A stretch of DNA of 64,000 nucleotides, from positions 744,001 to 808,000 of the forward strand of contig NZ_CP132342.1 of the NCBI RefSeq assembly GCF_040529055.1. Reading direction: 5' to 3'. Positions 19,028 through 30,779 of this stretch are shown one piece after another (within the stretch, counting starts at the first letter, position 1; the number at the start of each line of letters is the position of its first letter). The notes below the pieces were generated by a model, which was not told the origin of the DNA, searched no databases, and saw only the letters and a program-made list of their open reading frames with translations. The translations under genes were made by a program, and so were the position numbers. Source of the stretch: Xanthomonas sontii (GTDB lineage Bacteria > Pseudomonadota > Gammaproteobacteria > Xanthomonadales > Xanthomonadaceae).

Positions 19028-20368
19028 ATGGATGCTTGGCCCCGTTGCCTGGAACGTCTGGAAGCCGAATTTCCAGCCGAGGACGTTCACACTTGGTTGA
19101 AACCGCTGCAAGCCGAACAGCGCCATGACAACAGCATGGTGCTGTACGCCCCGAACGCCTTCATCGTCGAGCAGGTGCGCGAGCGCTACCTGCCGCGCAT
19201 CCGCGAACTGCTGACCTACTTCGCCGGCAGCGGCGAGGTGCTGCTGCAGGTCGGCTCGCGCCCGCGTGCGCCGGAACCGGCGGCCGCCCCGCCCAGCGAG
19301 ACCGCGGCCGCACGCACGCCGGCGCCGCCGTTGCTGGAGCCGTTCGCCGGCAACCTCGATTCGCACTACACCTTCGCCAACTTCGTCGAAGGCCGCAGCA
19401 ACCAGCTCGGCCTGGCCGCGGCGGTGCAGGCCGCGCAGAAGCCCGGCGACCGTGCGCACAACCCGCTGCTGCTGTACGGCGGCACCGGCCTGGGCAAGAC
19501 CCACCTGATGTTCGCCGCCGGCAACGCCATGCGCGAGCAGAATCCGAACGCGCGGGTGATGTACCTGCGCTCGGAACAGTTCTTCAGCGCGATGATCCGT
19601 GCGCTGCAGGACAAGACCATGGACCAGTTCAAGCGCCAGTTCCAGCAGGTGGACGCGCTGCTGATCGACGACATCCAGTTCTTCGCCGGCAAGGACCGCA
19701 CCCAGGAAGAGTTCTTCCACACCTTCAACGCGCTGTTCGACGGCCGCCAGCAGATCATCCTGACCTGCGACCGCTACCCGCGCGAGGTCGAGGGCCTGGA
19801 GCCACGGCTGAAGTCGCGCCTGGCCTGGGGCCTGTCGGTGGCGATCGATCCACCCGATTTCGAGACCCGCGCGGCGATCGTGCTGGCCAAGGCGCGCGAG
19901 CGCGGCGCGGAGATCCCCGACGACGTGGCGTTCCTGATCGCCAAGAAGATGCGCTCGAACGTGCGCGACCTGGAAGGCGCGCTCAACACGCTGGCGGCGC
20001 GCGCCAACTTCACCGGCCGCGCGATCACCACCGAGTTCGCCCAGGAAACCCTGCGCGACCTGCTCCGTGCGCAGCAGCAGGCGATCGGCATCCCCAACAT
20101 CCAGAAGACCGTGGCCGACTACTACGGCCTGCAGATCAAGGATCTGCTGTCCAAGCGGCGCACGCGCTCGCTGGCGCGGCCGCGGCAGGTGGCGATGGCG
20201 CTGACCAAGGAACTGACCGAACACAGCCTGCCGGAGATCGGCGATGCGTTCGCCGGGCGCGACCACACCACCGTGTTGCACGCCTGCCGGCAGATCAAGC
20301 ACCTGATGGAAACCGACGGCAAGCTCCGCGAAGACTGGGACAAGCTGATCCGCAAGCTCAGCGAGTAG
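19028..20368 (+). CDS. dnaA: Chromosomal replication initiator DnaA
   Basis: A 446-aa AAA+ initiator that binds DnaA boxes and opens oriC. Domain I is [20 protein letters not shown], followed by a Pro/Ala-rich linker. The AAA+ domain has GGTGLGKT at about 151-158 and IDDIQF at about 213-218, and the DNA-binding signature [11 protein letters not shown] is at about 410-420. I chose the ATG at 19028 because it aligns with the family N-terminus; an in-frame ATG at 18998 would add ten residues, and neither has a strong ribosome binding site. DnaA-box-like sites lie on both sides of the gene. Confidence 0.96.
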   Translation: MDAWPRCLERLEAEFPAEDVHTWLKPLQAEQRHDNSMVLYAPNAFIVEQVRERYLPRIRELLTYFAGSGEVLLQVGSRPRAPEPAAAPPSETAAARTPAPPLLEPFAGNLDSHYTFANFVEGRSNQLGLAAAVQAAQKPGDRAHNPLLLYGGTGLGKTHLMFAAGNAMREQNPNARVMYLRSEQFFSAMIRALQDKTMDQFKRQFQQVDALLIDDIQFFAGKDRTQEEFFHTFNALFDGRQQIILTCDRYPREVEGLEPRLKSRLAWGLSVAIDPPDFETRAAIVLAKARERGAEIPDDVAFLIAKKMRSNVRDLEGALNTLAARANFTGRAITTEFAQETLRDLLRAQQQAIGIPNIQKTVADYYGLQIKDLLSKRRTRSLARPRQVAMALTKELTEHSLPEIGDAFAGRDHTTVLHACRQIKHLMETDGKLREDWDKLIRKLSE

Positions 20369-20642
20369 TGCGGCGGCCCGGGTGGCCGACGCCGGATAAA
20401 TCGGTGCATGACTTCGCGACAAATCCGGGAGAAACTGTGGATAAAGCGCGACGCGGCGGCGACGGCAAAACTATCCACAGGTTTCCCCACCAGTTCCGGG
20501 ACAGTAGTACACGGGATTGATGGCGCTAAAAATCTTTTGTTTTCAGTGGTTTGAGCTACATTTGCACCGAATTTAGCTCTACCATCACCACCAAGCTTTT
20601 GATTTATTCCACATCTTTTAAAGCATAGGGGCACGGAACCAC
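20369..20642. other. oriC: Probable chromosomal replication origin (oriC) between dnaA and dnaN
   Basis: This 274-bp gap contains a perfect DnaA box in reverse orientation, TGTGGATAA (20436-20444), and an 8/9 forward box, CTATCCACA (20471-20479). To their right lies an A+T-rich tract (about 20526-20632, with AAAAATCTTTTGTTTT and GATTTATTCC) that would serve as the unwinding element. The dnaA-oriC-dnaN arrangement is the usual one in this group. Only two good boxes are visible, so weaker ones or those upstream of dnaA may also take part. Confidence 0.8.
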
Positions 20643-21743
20643 ATGCGTTTCACACTGCAGCGCGAAGCCTTCCTCAAGCCATTGGCGCAAGTCGTCAATG
20701 TGGTCGAACGCCGCCAGACCTTGCCGGTTCTGGCCAACTTCCTGGTGCAGGTGCAGGGTGGCCAGCTGTCGCTGACCGGTACCGATCTGGAAGTGGAAAT
20801 GGTCTCGCGCATTGCGGTCGACGATGCCCAGGACGGCGAAACCACGATCCCGGCGCGCAAGCTGTTCGAGATCGTGCGCGCCCTGCCCGATGGCAGCAAG
20901 GTCACCGTCTCGCAGTCCGGCGACAAGATCACCGTACAGACCGGGCGTAGCCGCTTCACCCTGGCCACGCTACCGGCCAACGACTTCCCGTCGGTCGACG
21001 AAGTGGAAGCCACCGAGCGCGTGGTGGTGCCGGAAGCCGCGTTGAAGGAACTGATCGAGCGCACCGCGTTCGCGATGGCGCAGCAGGACGTGCGCTACTA
21101 CCTCAACGGCCTGCTGTTCGACCTGCGCGACCAGACCCTGCGCTGCGTGGCCACCGACGGCCATCGCCTGGCGCTGTGCGAGACCGAGCTGGAGAACGCC
21201 GGCGGCGCCAAGCGCCAGATCATCGTGCCGCGCAAGGGCGTGACCGAGCTGCAGCGCCTGCTGGAAGGCGGCGAGCGCGAAGTCGAGCTGGAAGTCGGTC
21301 GTGCGCACGTGCGGGTCAAGCGCGACGATGTCACCTTCACCTCCAAGCTGATCGACGGCCGCTTCCCCGATTACGAAGCGGTGATCCCGATCGGTGCCGA
21401 CCGCGAGGTCAAGCTGGATCGCGAGATCCTGCGCGCAGCACTGCAGCGTGCGGCGATCCTGTCCAACGAGAAGTACCGCGGCGTGCGCGTGGAAGTCTCG
21501 CCGGGCCAGCTGAAGATCAGCGCGCATAACCCGGAACAGGAAGAAGCGCAGGAAGAAGTGGAAGCGGACACCAAGGTCAGCGACCTGGCGATCGGCTTCA
21601 ACGTGAACTACCTGCTCGACGCGCTGTCCGCGCTGCGCGAGGAGTTCGTGGTGATCCAGCTGCGCGACGCCAACTCGTCGGCGCTGGTCCGGGAAGCCAG
21701 CAGCGCCCGCTCGCGTCACGTGGTGATGCCGCTGCGTCTCTGA
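20643..21743 (+). CDS. dnaN: DNA polymerase III beta sliding clamp
   Basis: A 366-aa clamp that encircles DNA and tethers polymerase III. The start MRFTLQREAFLKPLAQVVNVVERRQTLPVLAN and the end SRHVVMPLRL are those of the family; the internal repeats include FAMAQQDVRYYLNGLLFD and VATDGHRLAL. The length equals that of the E. coli protein. It lies directly after oriC and is followed by an intrinsic terminator. Confidence 0.97.
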   Translation: MRFTLQREAFLKPLAQVVNVVERRQTLPVLANFLVQVQGGQLSLTGTDLEVEMVSRIAVDDAQDGETTIPARKLFEIVRALPDGSKVTVSQSGDKITVQTGRSRFTLATLPANDFPSVDEVEATERVVVPEAALKELIERTAFAMAQQDVRYYLNGLLFDLRDQTLRCVATDGHRLALCETELENAGGAKRQIIVPRKGVTELQRLLEGGEREVELEVGRAHVRVKRDDVTFTSKLIDGRFPDYEAVIPIGADREVKLDREILRAALQRAAILSNEKYRGVRVEVSPGQLKISAHNPEQEEAQEEVEADTKVSDLAIGFNVNYLLDALSALREEFVVIQLRDANSSALVREASSARSRHVVMPLRL

Positions 21744-21756
21744 CGGTTCCCGTTCG

Positions 21757-21772
21757 TGTTCCACGTGGAACA
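21757..21772. promoter_or_regulatory. parS site (perfect 16-bp palindrome) after dnaN
   Basis: TGTTCCACGTGGAACA is a perfect palindrome matching the ParB-binding parS consensus TGTTNCACGTGNAACA at every fixed position. It lies 14 bp after the dnaN stop, close to oriC as parS sites usually do. ParB would load here for chromosome segregation. Two more near-matches lie inside recF. Confidence 0.85.
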
Positions 21773-21784
21773 CGTGCGAAAGCG

Positions 21785-21814
21785 ACCCGGCCTTCGTGCC
21801 GGGTTTTCTTTTTG
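21785..21814 (+). terminator. Intrinsic terminator after dnaN
   Basis: ACCCGGC and GCCGGGT form a 7-bp stem with a 6-nt loop, followed by a T-rich run (TTTCTTTTT). It ends dnaN transcription, so recF probably has its own promoter. Confidence 0.8.
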
Positions 21815-22222
21815 TTGGGCTCCAAGATCAACGCTCCCGCACTGAGAGGGATCCGTTGCCACGGGAGGCCCGCGCAGCTTGCACCCTTGCATTACCCGGC
21901 CAAGACGCATCGGCCGTGACTGTGTCTGCAAAGAGACGGGCTCCGGCACCTCGGCGGGATCACACCATTATCGAAGCGCCAGGAGGCCGTGCGGCAAGAC
22001 AACGTGCCTGTGATCGCCTGGCCGACCCTCTTACCCACGCCTCCACCGTCCCGCGGGAGTCCGTCCTCCCAATCATGCAGAGGTTGCTGGCAGGCAGCGC
22101 TGCCAGTTTCCCGAGCGCGGCCGTCCTGACAGCGCCCATCAGCCGTTTTGGGTATGCTGCCGCCCTACCCCAAGCCCCGATCTGCGTGCGCCCGGTGCGA
22201 GCGCCTTCGCCTCTATCCCCGC

Positions 22223-23323
22223 ATGCACGTCTCCCGTCTCGACTTCCACCACCTGCGCCGGTTCGCGGCGCTCGAGCTGGCGCCCGCGCCTGGACTGAAC
22301 CTGATCACCGGCGACAACGGCGCCGGCAAGACCACGGTGCTCGAGGCGATGCACCTGATGGCGTATGGCCGCAGCTTCCGTGGTCGCGTGCGCGATGGGC
22401 TGGTCAGCCAGGGCCAGGACGCACTGGACGTGTTCGTCGAATGGCAGGAGCAGTCGGCTGAAGCCGGCGCGACACGCCGGCGCCGCGCCGGACTGCGCCA
22501 CAGCGGTCAGGAATGGCGTGGCCGCCTCGACGGCGAGGACGTCGCCCATCTCGGCACCCTGTGTGCGGCGCTGGCGGTGGTGACCTTCGAGCCGGGCAGC
22601 CACCTGCTGGTCAGCGGCGGCGGCGAGCCACGGCGTCGCTTCGTCGATTGGGGCTTGTTCCACGTGGAACCTGACTTCCTGTCCCTGTGGCGACGCTATG
22701 CTCGCGCGCTCAAGCAGCGCAATGCGTTGCTCAAGAGCGGCGGCAGCGGCGCGGCGCTCGATGCCTGGGATCACGAGCTCTCCGAGTCTGGCGAGCCGTT
22801 GACCTCGCGCCGCCAGGACTACCTGGACAGGTTGCTCCAGCGCCTGCTTGCCCTCGCCCCGGATCTGGCGCCGGCGCTGGGTATCTCACATCTGCAGTTC
22901 GCGCCCGGCTGGCGCCGCCAGGAGGTGTCGCTGGCCGACGCGCTACTGCTCAACCGCGAACGCGACCGTCAGCTCGGCTATACCTCTGCCGGTCCGCACC
23001 GGGCCGACTGGAGCCTCAGCTTTGCCGAGATTCCCGGCCGTGATGCGCTCTCCCGCGGCCAGGCCAAGCTCACCGCCCTGGCCTGCCTGCTGGCGCAGGC
23101 CGAGGACTACGCCGAGCAGCGCGGCGAATGGCCGGTGATCGCCTTGGACGATCTGGGCTCGGAGCTGGACCGCCACCACCAGGCCCGGGTGCTGGAGCGC
23201 CTGCGTGGCGGGCCGGCGCAGGTCTTCGTCACTGCCACCGAGACCCCGCAGGCGCTGGCCGACGTCAGCCTGCCGATCGCCCGGTTCCACGTGGAACATG
23301 GCCAGATCCTGGCCGTTTCCTAG
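22223..23323 (+). CDS. recF: DNA replication/repair ATPase RecF
   Basis: A 366-aa SMC-like ATPase that loads RecA at single-strand gaps with RecO and RecR. The N-terminus MHVSRLDFHHLRRFAALEL leads into Walker A GDNGAGKT (30-37). Near the end the ABC signature LSRGQAKLTALACLLAQ and the Walker B stretch PVIALDDLGSELD are visible. The start at 22223 fits the family; an in-frame ATG at 22148 gives 25 extra residues with no family match. Two ParB-type palindromes are embedded in the coding sequence, each encoding FHVE. Confidence 0.94.
   Translation: MHVSRLDFHHLRRFAALELAPAPGLNLITGDNGAGKTTVLEAMHLMAYGRSFRGRVRDGLVSQGQDALDVFVEWQEQSAEAGATRRRRAGLRHSGQEWRGRLDGEDVAHLGTLCAALAVVTFEPGSHLLVSGGGEPRRRFVDWGLFHVEPDFLSLWRRYARALKQRNALLKSGGSGAALDAWDHELSESGEPLTSRRQDYLDRLLQRLLALAPDLAPALGISHLQFAPGWRRQEVSLADALLLNRERDRQLGYTSAGPHRADWSLSFAEIPGRDALSRGQAKLTALACLLAQAEDYAEQRGEWPVIALDDLGSELDRHHQARVLERLRGGPAQVFVTATETPQALADVSLPIARFHVEHGQILAVS
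22656..22671. promoter_or_regulatory. parS-like site inside recF (15/16)
   Basis: TGTTCCACGTGGAACC matches the parS palindrome except at the last base. It lies in the recF coding region and encodes the residues LFHVEP. Confidence 0.75.
23283..23298. promoter_or_regulatory. parS-like site near the 3' end of recF (15/16)
   Basis: GGTTCCACGTGGAACA matches the parS palindrome except at the first base. It lies 25 bp before the recF stop and encodes RFHVEH. Confidence 0.75.
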
Positions 23324-23349
23324 GCCGCCGCGGGTCCGGCGGCCCGGGC

Positions 23350-25898
<2,549 letters not shown>

Positions 25899-25909
25899 CC
25901 CTGGCGGTC

Positions 25910-25935
25910 CCCGCCCTGGCGTGCGCCAGGGCGGG
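25910..25935 (+). terminator. Strong hairpin after gyrB
   Basis: CCCGCCCTGGCG and CGCCAGGGCGGG form a perfect 26-bp palindrome starting 11 bp after the gyrB stop. There is no T-run, so Rho-independent termination is uncertain. Confidence 0.55.
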
Positions 25936-25976
25936 CGTCCCGCTGTGCCTTCCGCCCGCTTCCGCACAGGATCGCG

Positions 25977-26822
25977 ATGACCGCACCGCCGTTGCCCGCC
26001 ACCCCGCTGCCGTTGCCTTCCGCGCCGCCGGCCCGCCCGCGCCGGCCGATCCTCGGTTTCTTCCTCGACGTGCTGCTGGCGGCGGTGGTGCTGCTGGCGG
26101 TGAGCGTGCTGTGCGGCCTGGTCTGGGGCGTGATCCGCGGCTTCCAGCTGGCGATGGAACTGAAGGCGCAGGGCGTGCCTGCCGATCGCCTGGCCGCGCT
26201 GGTCGCGCAGCAGGTCGGCCAGCCGGGGGCGCTGGCGCAGTTGCTGATCGCTTTGGTCAGCACCCTGTCCGCGGCGCTGCTGCTGTACTTCCTGCGGCGT
26301 CCGGCCAGTGCCGCCGAGCGCCGCGCCTCCTGGCACGCGGCGCGCGCACCCGCGACCTGGGGCTGGGTGCTACTGGTCGCGGTCGGGGTGTTCGTCGGCA
26401 GCGCGACGATCTCCGCGCTGGCGGCGCAGATCGGCATCAAGCCGGTGCCGACCAACCTGCCGTTGATGCAGGACGCAATGGCGCAGATGCCGCTGTTCCT
26501 GTGCGTGTTCGCGATCGTGATCGCCCCGGCCTACGAGGAACTGCTGTTCCGCCGCGTGCTGTTCGGGCGGCTGTGGGACGCAGGCCGGCCGCAGTTGGGC
26601 ATGCTGCTCAGCGGCGCCGCCTTCGCCCTGGTGCACGAAGTACCGGGGACCACCGGCAACAGCCTGGCCGCCACCGCGCAACTGTGGCTGGTCTACGGCG
26701 GCATGGGCGCGGCGTTCGCCTGGCTGTACAAGCGTACCGGCACCTTGTGGGCGTCGATCGCCGCGCATGGCCTCAACAACGCAATCGCGGTCGCCGGACT
26801 CTACTGGTTTGGCGCAACCTGA
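25977..26822 (+). CDS. CPBP family intramembrane glutamic protease
   Basis: A 281-aa membrane protein of the CPBP (CAAX-like) family. After a Pro/Ala-rich N-terminus there are several membrane helices (FFLDVLLAAVVLLAVSVLCGLVWG and others). The family motifs are present: PAYEELLFRRVLFGRLW with the EE..R motif, FALVHEVPG with the catalytic-type His, and IAAHGLNNAIAV. Bacterial members process membrane proteins or act in peptide-immunity; no bacteriocin genes are adjacent here, so the substrate is unknown. Confidence 0.85.
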   Translation: MTAPPLPATPLPLPSAPPARPRRPILGFFLDVLLAAVVLLAVSVLCGLVWGVIRGFQLAMELKAQGVPADRLAALVAQQVGQPGALAQLLIALVSTLSAALLLYFLRRPASAAERRASWHAARAPATWGWVLLVAVGVFVGSATISALAAQIGIKPVPTNLPLMQDAMAQMPLFLCVFAIVIAPAYEELLFRRVLFGRLWDAGRPQLGMLLSGAAFALVHEVPGTTGNSLAATAQLWLVYGGMGAAFAWLYKRTGTLWASIAAHGLNNAIAVAGLYWFGAT

Positions 26823-26890
26823 AGGTTTGTTTGACGAAATGTTAAGACGCGGCCCCCCACACTGCGACGCGTGTTAGGAGGGGGGACCGT

Positions 26891-27697
26891 ATGAAGCAAG
26901 TGGTACTTGGCGCATCGCTGGCGATGCTGCTGGCAGCGTGTGCGACGACGACATCGCCAACCGGGCGCACCCAGGTCGTGGGCGGCATCTCGCAACAACA
27001 ACTCGACCAGATGGGCGCGCAGGCGTTCGCCGAAGCCAAGGCCAAGGAACAGCTGGACACCGATCCCAAGCGCAACGCCTACGTGCGCTGCGTGGTCAAC
27101 ACCCTGGTCGCGCAGTTGCCAGAGCAATGGCGCGGCACCGGCTGGGAAACCGCGCTGTTCAACGACAAGGAACCCAACGCGTTCGCCCTGCCCGGCGGCA
27201 AGGTCGGGGTCAACAGCGGCATCTTCAGCGTGGCCAAGAACCAGGACCAGCTCGCCGCCGTGCTCGGCCACGAGATCGGCCACGTCATCTCGCGTCATCA
27301 CGAAGAACGCATCACCCGCCAGCTCGGTGCGCAGGCAGGCCTGAGCGTGATTGGCGCGTTGGCCGGTGCCCGCTACGGTCAGGGCGCGGCCGACACCGTC
27401 GGCCAGGTCGGCGGCATGACCGCGCAGACCCTGTTCCTGCTGCCCGGTTCGCGCCAGCAGGAAACCGAAGCGGATGTCGTCGGCCAGCGCCTGATGGCGC
27501 AGGCCGGATTCGACCCCGCGCAGGCGGTGGATCTGTGGAAGAACATGATGGCCGCCGGCGGCGCACGTCCGCCGCAGTGGCTGTCCACCCACCCCGATCC
27601 GAGTGCCCGCATCGGCGAGCTGCAGCGCGACGTCGCCGCGCTGGAACCGGTGTATGCGCAGGCGCGCAGCGCCGGCAGGACGCCCAAGTGCGGCTGA
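26891..27697 (+). CDS. M48 family metalloprotease lipoprotein (LoiP/YggG-like)
   Basis: A 268-aa protein with a lipoprotein signal (MKQVVLGASLAMLLAAC) and an M48 zinc-protease domain. The zinc motif HEIGHVISRHHEE is near residue 127, and QETEADVVGQRLM supplies the third ligand. In E. coli related lipoproteins work in outer-membrane quality control. A strong AGGAGGGGGG ribosome binding site precedes the start. It is the first of two exported housekeeping-type genes before tonB. Confidence 0.9.
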   Translation: MKQVVLGASLAMLLAACATTTSPTGRTQVVGGISQQQLDQMGAQAFAEAKAKEQLDTDPKRNAYVRCVVNTLVAQLPEQWRGTGWETALFNDKEPNAFALPGGKVGVNSGIFSVAKNQDQLAAVLGHEIGHVISRHHEERITRQLGAQAGLSVIGALAGARYGQGAADTVGQVGGMTAQTLFLLPGSRQQETEADVVGQRLMAQAGFDPAQAVDLWKNMMAAGGARPPQWLSTHPDPSARIGELQRDVAALEPVYAQARSAGRTPKCG

Positions 27698-27856
27698 GTC
27701 GTCCGTCGTCCCCGTGTCCGTCGCCGGCACTGTCACAGAAAACGCATCCAAAAACGTTTTCACGGCGTACAGGTTTCTGATAGGTTTGCTGGCTCGGCCG
27801 AGGAATGGCCGCTCCGTCTTCCGTGCCGCTCCGGGCGGTTTCCACCGAGGTGACCC

Positions 27857-29050
27857 ATGAAATTCCGCATTCGCAAGCAAGCGTTGTTGTCCCTGGTGAT
27901 CGCCGCCGCCCTCGGTGGCGCGGTGGTGACCGATGCCGCTGCGCAGAGCGATCGCACCGACCACCGCTCCTCGCGCAATGCGAAGAACGAGAAGGCGGCG
28001 GTGCTGTTCCCCAATGCCGAGCGCAAGGAGCCGACCGGCAAGCCGTCGTCCAAGCTCGGCAGCAAGCTGCAGAAACTGATCGACACCTACAACAAGGGCG
28101 AGGACTACGCGGCGGTGCGCGCCCAGGCCGATGAGATCCTGGCCAACAGCGGCGCCAACGAGTACGACAAGTCGGTCGCCGCGCAGCTGGCCGCCCAGGC
28201 CGCCTACAACCTCGACGACAGCAAGGCCGCGCAGGCGTACCTGAAGCAGGCGATCCAGTTCAACGGCCTGGACAACAACGGCCACTACCAGTCGATGCTG
28301 ATGCTGGCGCAGCTGCAGCTGCAGGACGAGCAGACCGCCGAAGGCCTGGCCACCCTCGACAAGTTCCTCGCCGAAACCAAGTCGACCCGCCCGGAAGACC
28401 TGATCCTCAAGGGCCAGGCGCTGTACCAGGCGCAGCGCTACCAGGAAGCGATCCCGGCGCTGAAGCAGGCGATCGCCGCGTCGCCGGAGCCGAAGGACAG
28501 CTGGAACCAGCTGCTGATGGCGTCCTACGCCGAAGCCGGCCAGACCGGTGAAGCGGTCAAGGCCGCCGAGGCGCTGGCCGCCAAGTCGCCCAACGACAAG
28601 AAGGCCCAGCTCAACCTGGCCAGCATGTACATGCAGGCCGACCAGATGGACAAGGCCGCGGCGGTGATGGACAAGCTGCGTGCCGCCGGTCAGCTGACCG
28701 ACGAGAAGGAATACAAGCAGCTGTACTCGATCTACGCCAACACCGACGGCCACGAAAAGGACGTCATCGCGGTCATCAACGAAGGCATGCAGAAGGGCAT
28801 TCTGAAGCCGGACTACCAGACCTACCTGGCGTTGGCGCAGTCGTACTACTACACCGACCAGCTGCCGCAGGCGATCGAGAACTGGCAGAAGGCGGCGCCG
28901 CTGTCCAAGGATGGCGAAACCTATCTCAACCTGGCCAAGGTGCTGCATTCGGAAGGCCGCGTTGCCGAGGCCAAGCAGGCCGCGCAGCAGGCACTGGCCA
29001 AGGGCGTCAAAAAGCCGGAAGACGCCAAGAAGATCATCAACCTGAAGTAG
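27857..29050 (+). CDS. Exported tetratricopeptide-repeat protein preceding tonB
   Basis: A 397-aa protein with a signal peptide (MKFRIRKQALLSLVIAAALGGAVVTDAAAQ) and many TPR-like helical repeats, for example AAQLAAQAAYNLDDSKAAQAYLKQAIQFNGL and ALYQAQRYQEAIPALKQAIAASPE. The C-terminus is Lys-rich. It lies just before tonB on the same strand (152-bp gap). A periplasmic scaffold linked to TonB-dependent uptake is plausible, but the gap and the lack of catalytic motifs leave the function open. Confidence 0.85.
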   Translation: MKFRIRKQALLSLVIAAALGGAVVTDAAAQSDRTDHRSSRNAKNEKAAVLFPNAERKEPTGKPSSKLGSKLQKLIDTYNKGEDYAAVRAQADEILANSGANEYDKSVAAQLAAQAAYNLDDSKAAQAYLKQAIQFNGLDNNGHYQSMLMLAQLQLQDEQTAEGLATLDKFLAETKSTRPEDLILKGQALYQAQRYQEAIPALKQAIAASPEPKDSWNQLLMASYAEAGQTGEAVKAAEALAAKSPNDKKAQLNLASMYMQADQMDKAAAVMDKLRAAGQLTDEKEYKQLYSIYANTDGHEKDVIAVINEGMQKGILKPDYQTYLALAQSYYYTDQLPQAIENWQKAAPLSKDGETYLNLAKVLHSEGRVAEAKQAAQQALAKGVKKPEDAKKIINLK

Positions 29051-29202
29051 CACGCAAAAAAAGCCCCCGAAGACCAGTGCTGAAAGTAGTGCAGGTAACA
29101 GGGATTGGTATAAGCTTGGAGGTTCCTGCGGTGTCATTGCCGCGTGAACTTGGGTTCCGCTCCACCGCGGAATCCGCCCCCCTTTAATTGAGTCATTGGC
29201 GC

Positions 29203-29877
29203 ATGACGGAACAACTGGTCATCCATCGGCAGTACGACAAAGATGACGCCTCCGGCCTCAGCTGGCCGCGCATCATCGGTATTGCCTTCGTAATCGCGCT
29301 GCATCTTGCGGCGCTGATGTTGCTGCTGATTCCGGCCGTTGCGCCCAAGGCGGTGGCGGAGAAGGAACGCAACATCATGGTCACCCTGGTGGACGCACCG
29401 CCGCCGCCTCCCCCGCCGCCGCCGCCGCCGCCGAAGCCGCCGGAAACTCCGCCGCCGCCGGTGAAGAACCTCGCGCCGCCGAAGCCGACCCCGCTGCCGC
29501 CGCCGCCGGAAGCCCCGGTGATCGACGTGCCGGAGCCGCGCCCGAACGACGTGGCCACGCCGCCGTCGCCGCCCGCGCCGCCGGCCGCACCCTCGGACAT
29601 CAGCGCTAGCGTCGATATCTCGTCGAAGAACATGAACCCGCCGAAGTACCCGCCGGCTGCATTCCGGTCGGGCGCGCAGGGCGAGGTGATCCTGATCATC
29701 GATGTCGATGCCAGTGGTAACGTCACGAACGTTGCCGTCGAGAAATCCAGCCGCAACCGCGACCTGGACCGCGCCGCCATGGAAGCAGCGCGCAAGTGGC
29801 GGTTCAATGCCGCTGTCGTCAATGGACAGAAGACCGCCGGCCGCGTCCGCGTCCCGGTCAACTTCGCGCTGAACTGA
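29203..29877 (+). CDS. tonB: Energy transducer TonB
   Basis: A 224-aa periplasm-spanning protein that passes inner-membrane energy to outer-membrane receptors. It has a single N-terminal membrane anchor (IIGIAFVIALHLAALMLLLI), a very proline-rich spacer (about 60-125, with an uninterrupted run of prolines) and a C-terminal TonB domain with YPPAAFRSGAQGEVILIIDVDASGNV and the AARKWRFNAA motif. The ATG at 29203 (MTEQLVIHRQYDKDD) was preferred to an upstream TTG at 29188. It heads the tonB-exbB-exbD-exbD cluster needed by the many receptors of this organism. Confidence 0.95.
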   Translation: MTEQLVIHRQYDKDDASGLSWPRIIGIAFVIALHLAALMLLLIPAVAPKAVAEKERNIMVTLVDAPPPPPPPPPPPPKPPETPPPPVKNLAPPKPTPLPPPPEAPVIDVPEPRPNDVATPPSPPAPPAAPSDISASVDISSKNMNPPKYPPAAFRSGAQGEVILIIDVDASGNVTNVAVEKSSRNRDLDRAAMEAARKWRFNAAVVNGQKTAGRVRVPVNFALN

Positions 29878-29974
29878 TACAAAGGTTGCGCGGACCGGCG
29901 CACCGCCGGTCCGCAGACCCTGTCTACTCTTTGCACCACCCTCATCACCACCACACACAACAAAGGTAAGCGTC

Positions 29975-30739
29975 ATGCTGCAGGAAATTTTCATCGCCGC
30001 TGCTGCGGGGGGCAACAACGCATCGAACGCCCTGTCGCAGATGGGCTTCGAGCACCTGATCACCGAAATGACCTCCAAGCCGGGTGACTTCGCCGTCTCC
30101 TGGGTGGTGCTCATCACCCTGATCATCATGTCCGCCTCGTCCTGGTACTGGACGATCATCAACATCTTCCGCGCCACCCGTCTGAAGAGCCAGGCCGACC
30201 GCGTCACCAGCCTGTTCTGGGACACCCCGAACGCCCAGGACGCCATCCGTGCGATGGAAGAGCAGCCGGCCTCCGAGCCGTTCTCGAAGATCGCCCTGGA
30301 CGCCGCGCAGGCCGCCGCGCACCACCAGCGCGCCGAAGCCGGCACCGGCACGGGCCTGGGCGAGACCCTGAGCCGTTCGGAGTTCGTCGACCGCGCCCTG
30401 CGTCAGGCCGTGACCCGCGAAAGCACCAAGCTGCAGTCGGGCATGACCCTGCTGGCGACCGTCGGTGCGACCGCGCCGTTCGTCGGTCTGCTGGGTACGG
30501 TGTGGGGCATCTACGGTGCGCTGATCAAGATCGGTGCCACCGGCTCCGCCTCGATCGACGCCGTGGCCGGCCCGGTCGGTGAAGCGCTGATCATGACCGC
30601 GATCGGTCTGTTCGTCGCGATCCCGGCCGTGTTCGCCTTCAACTTCTTCAGCAAGGTCAACAGCTCGGTGATCGCCAAGTTCGACACCTTCGCTCACGAC
30701 CTGCACGACTTCTTCGCCACCGGTTCGCGCGTTCGCTGA
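29975..30739 (+). CDS. exbB: TonB-system biopolymer transporter ExbB
   Basis: A 254-aa inner-membrane proton-channel subunit of the MotA/TolQ/ExbB family. Three membrane regions are visible: VSWVVLITLIIMSASSWYW near the start, then LLATVGATAPFVGLLGTVWGIYGA and GEALIMTAIGLFVAIPAVFAFN. The last two carry the family pore motifs. It follows tonB by 97 bp and precedes two exbD genes. Confidence 0.95.
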   Translation: MLQEIFIAAAAGGNNASNALSQMGFEHLITEMTSKPGDFAVSWVVLITLIIMSASSWYWTIINIFRATRLKSQADRVTSLFWDTPNAQDAIRAMEEQPASEPFSKIALDAAQAAAHHQRAEAGTGTGLGETLSRSEFVDRALRQAVTRESTKLQSGMTLLATVGATAPFVGLLGTVWGIYGALIKIGATGSASIDAVAGPVGEALIMTAIGLFVAIPAVFAFNFFSKVNSSVIAKFDTFAHDLHDFFATGSRVR

Positions 30740-30779
30740 TCCCGGCTAAGTCGTCCACGCAACGTTAACGGAGCCCGTT

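Larger units (their letters stand above)
21744..22222. other. 479-bp gap between dnaN and recF
   Basis: The gap holds the perfect parS site and the dnaN terminator at its left end. An open frame at 21796-22461 runs through the rest and into recF in another frame, but it has no family resemblance and no ribosome binding site, so I do not call it. A recF promoter must lie near 22100-22200, though no clear boxes were seen. Confidence 0.5.

Noticed and set aside
21796..22461. A 221-codon frame in the dnaN-recF gap
   Set aside because: No ribosome binding site, no recognisable domain, and it runs into recF in a different frame.
29395..29600. Repeated CCGCCG units that look like a short tandem repeat or array
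   Set aside because: They encode the proline-rich spacer of TonB; there are no spacers of CRISPR type and no other CRISPR array is visible in the window.
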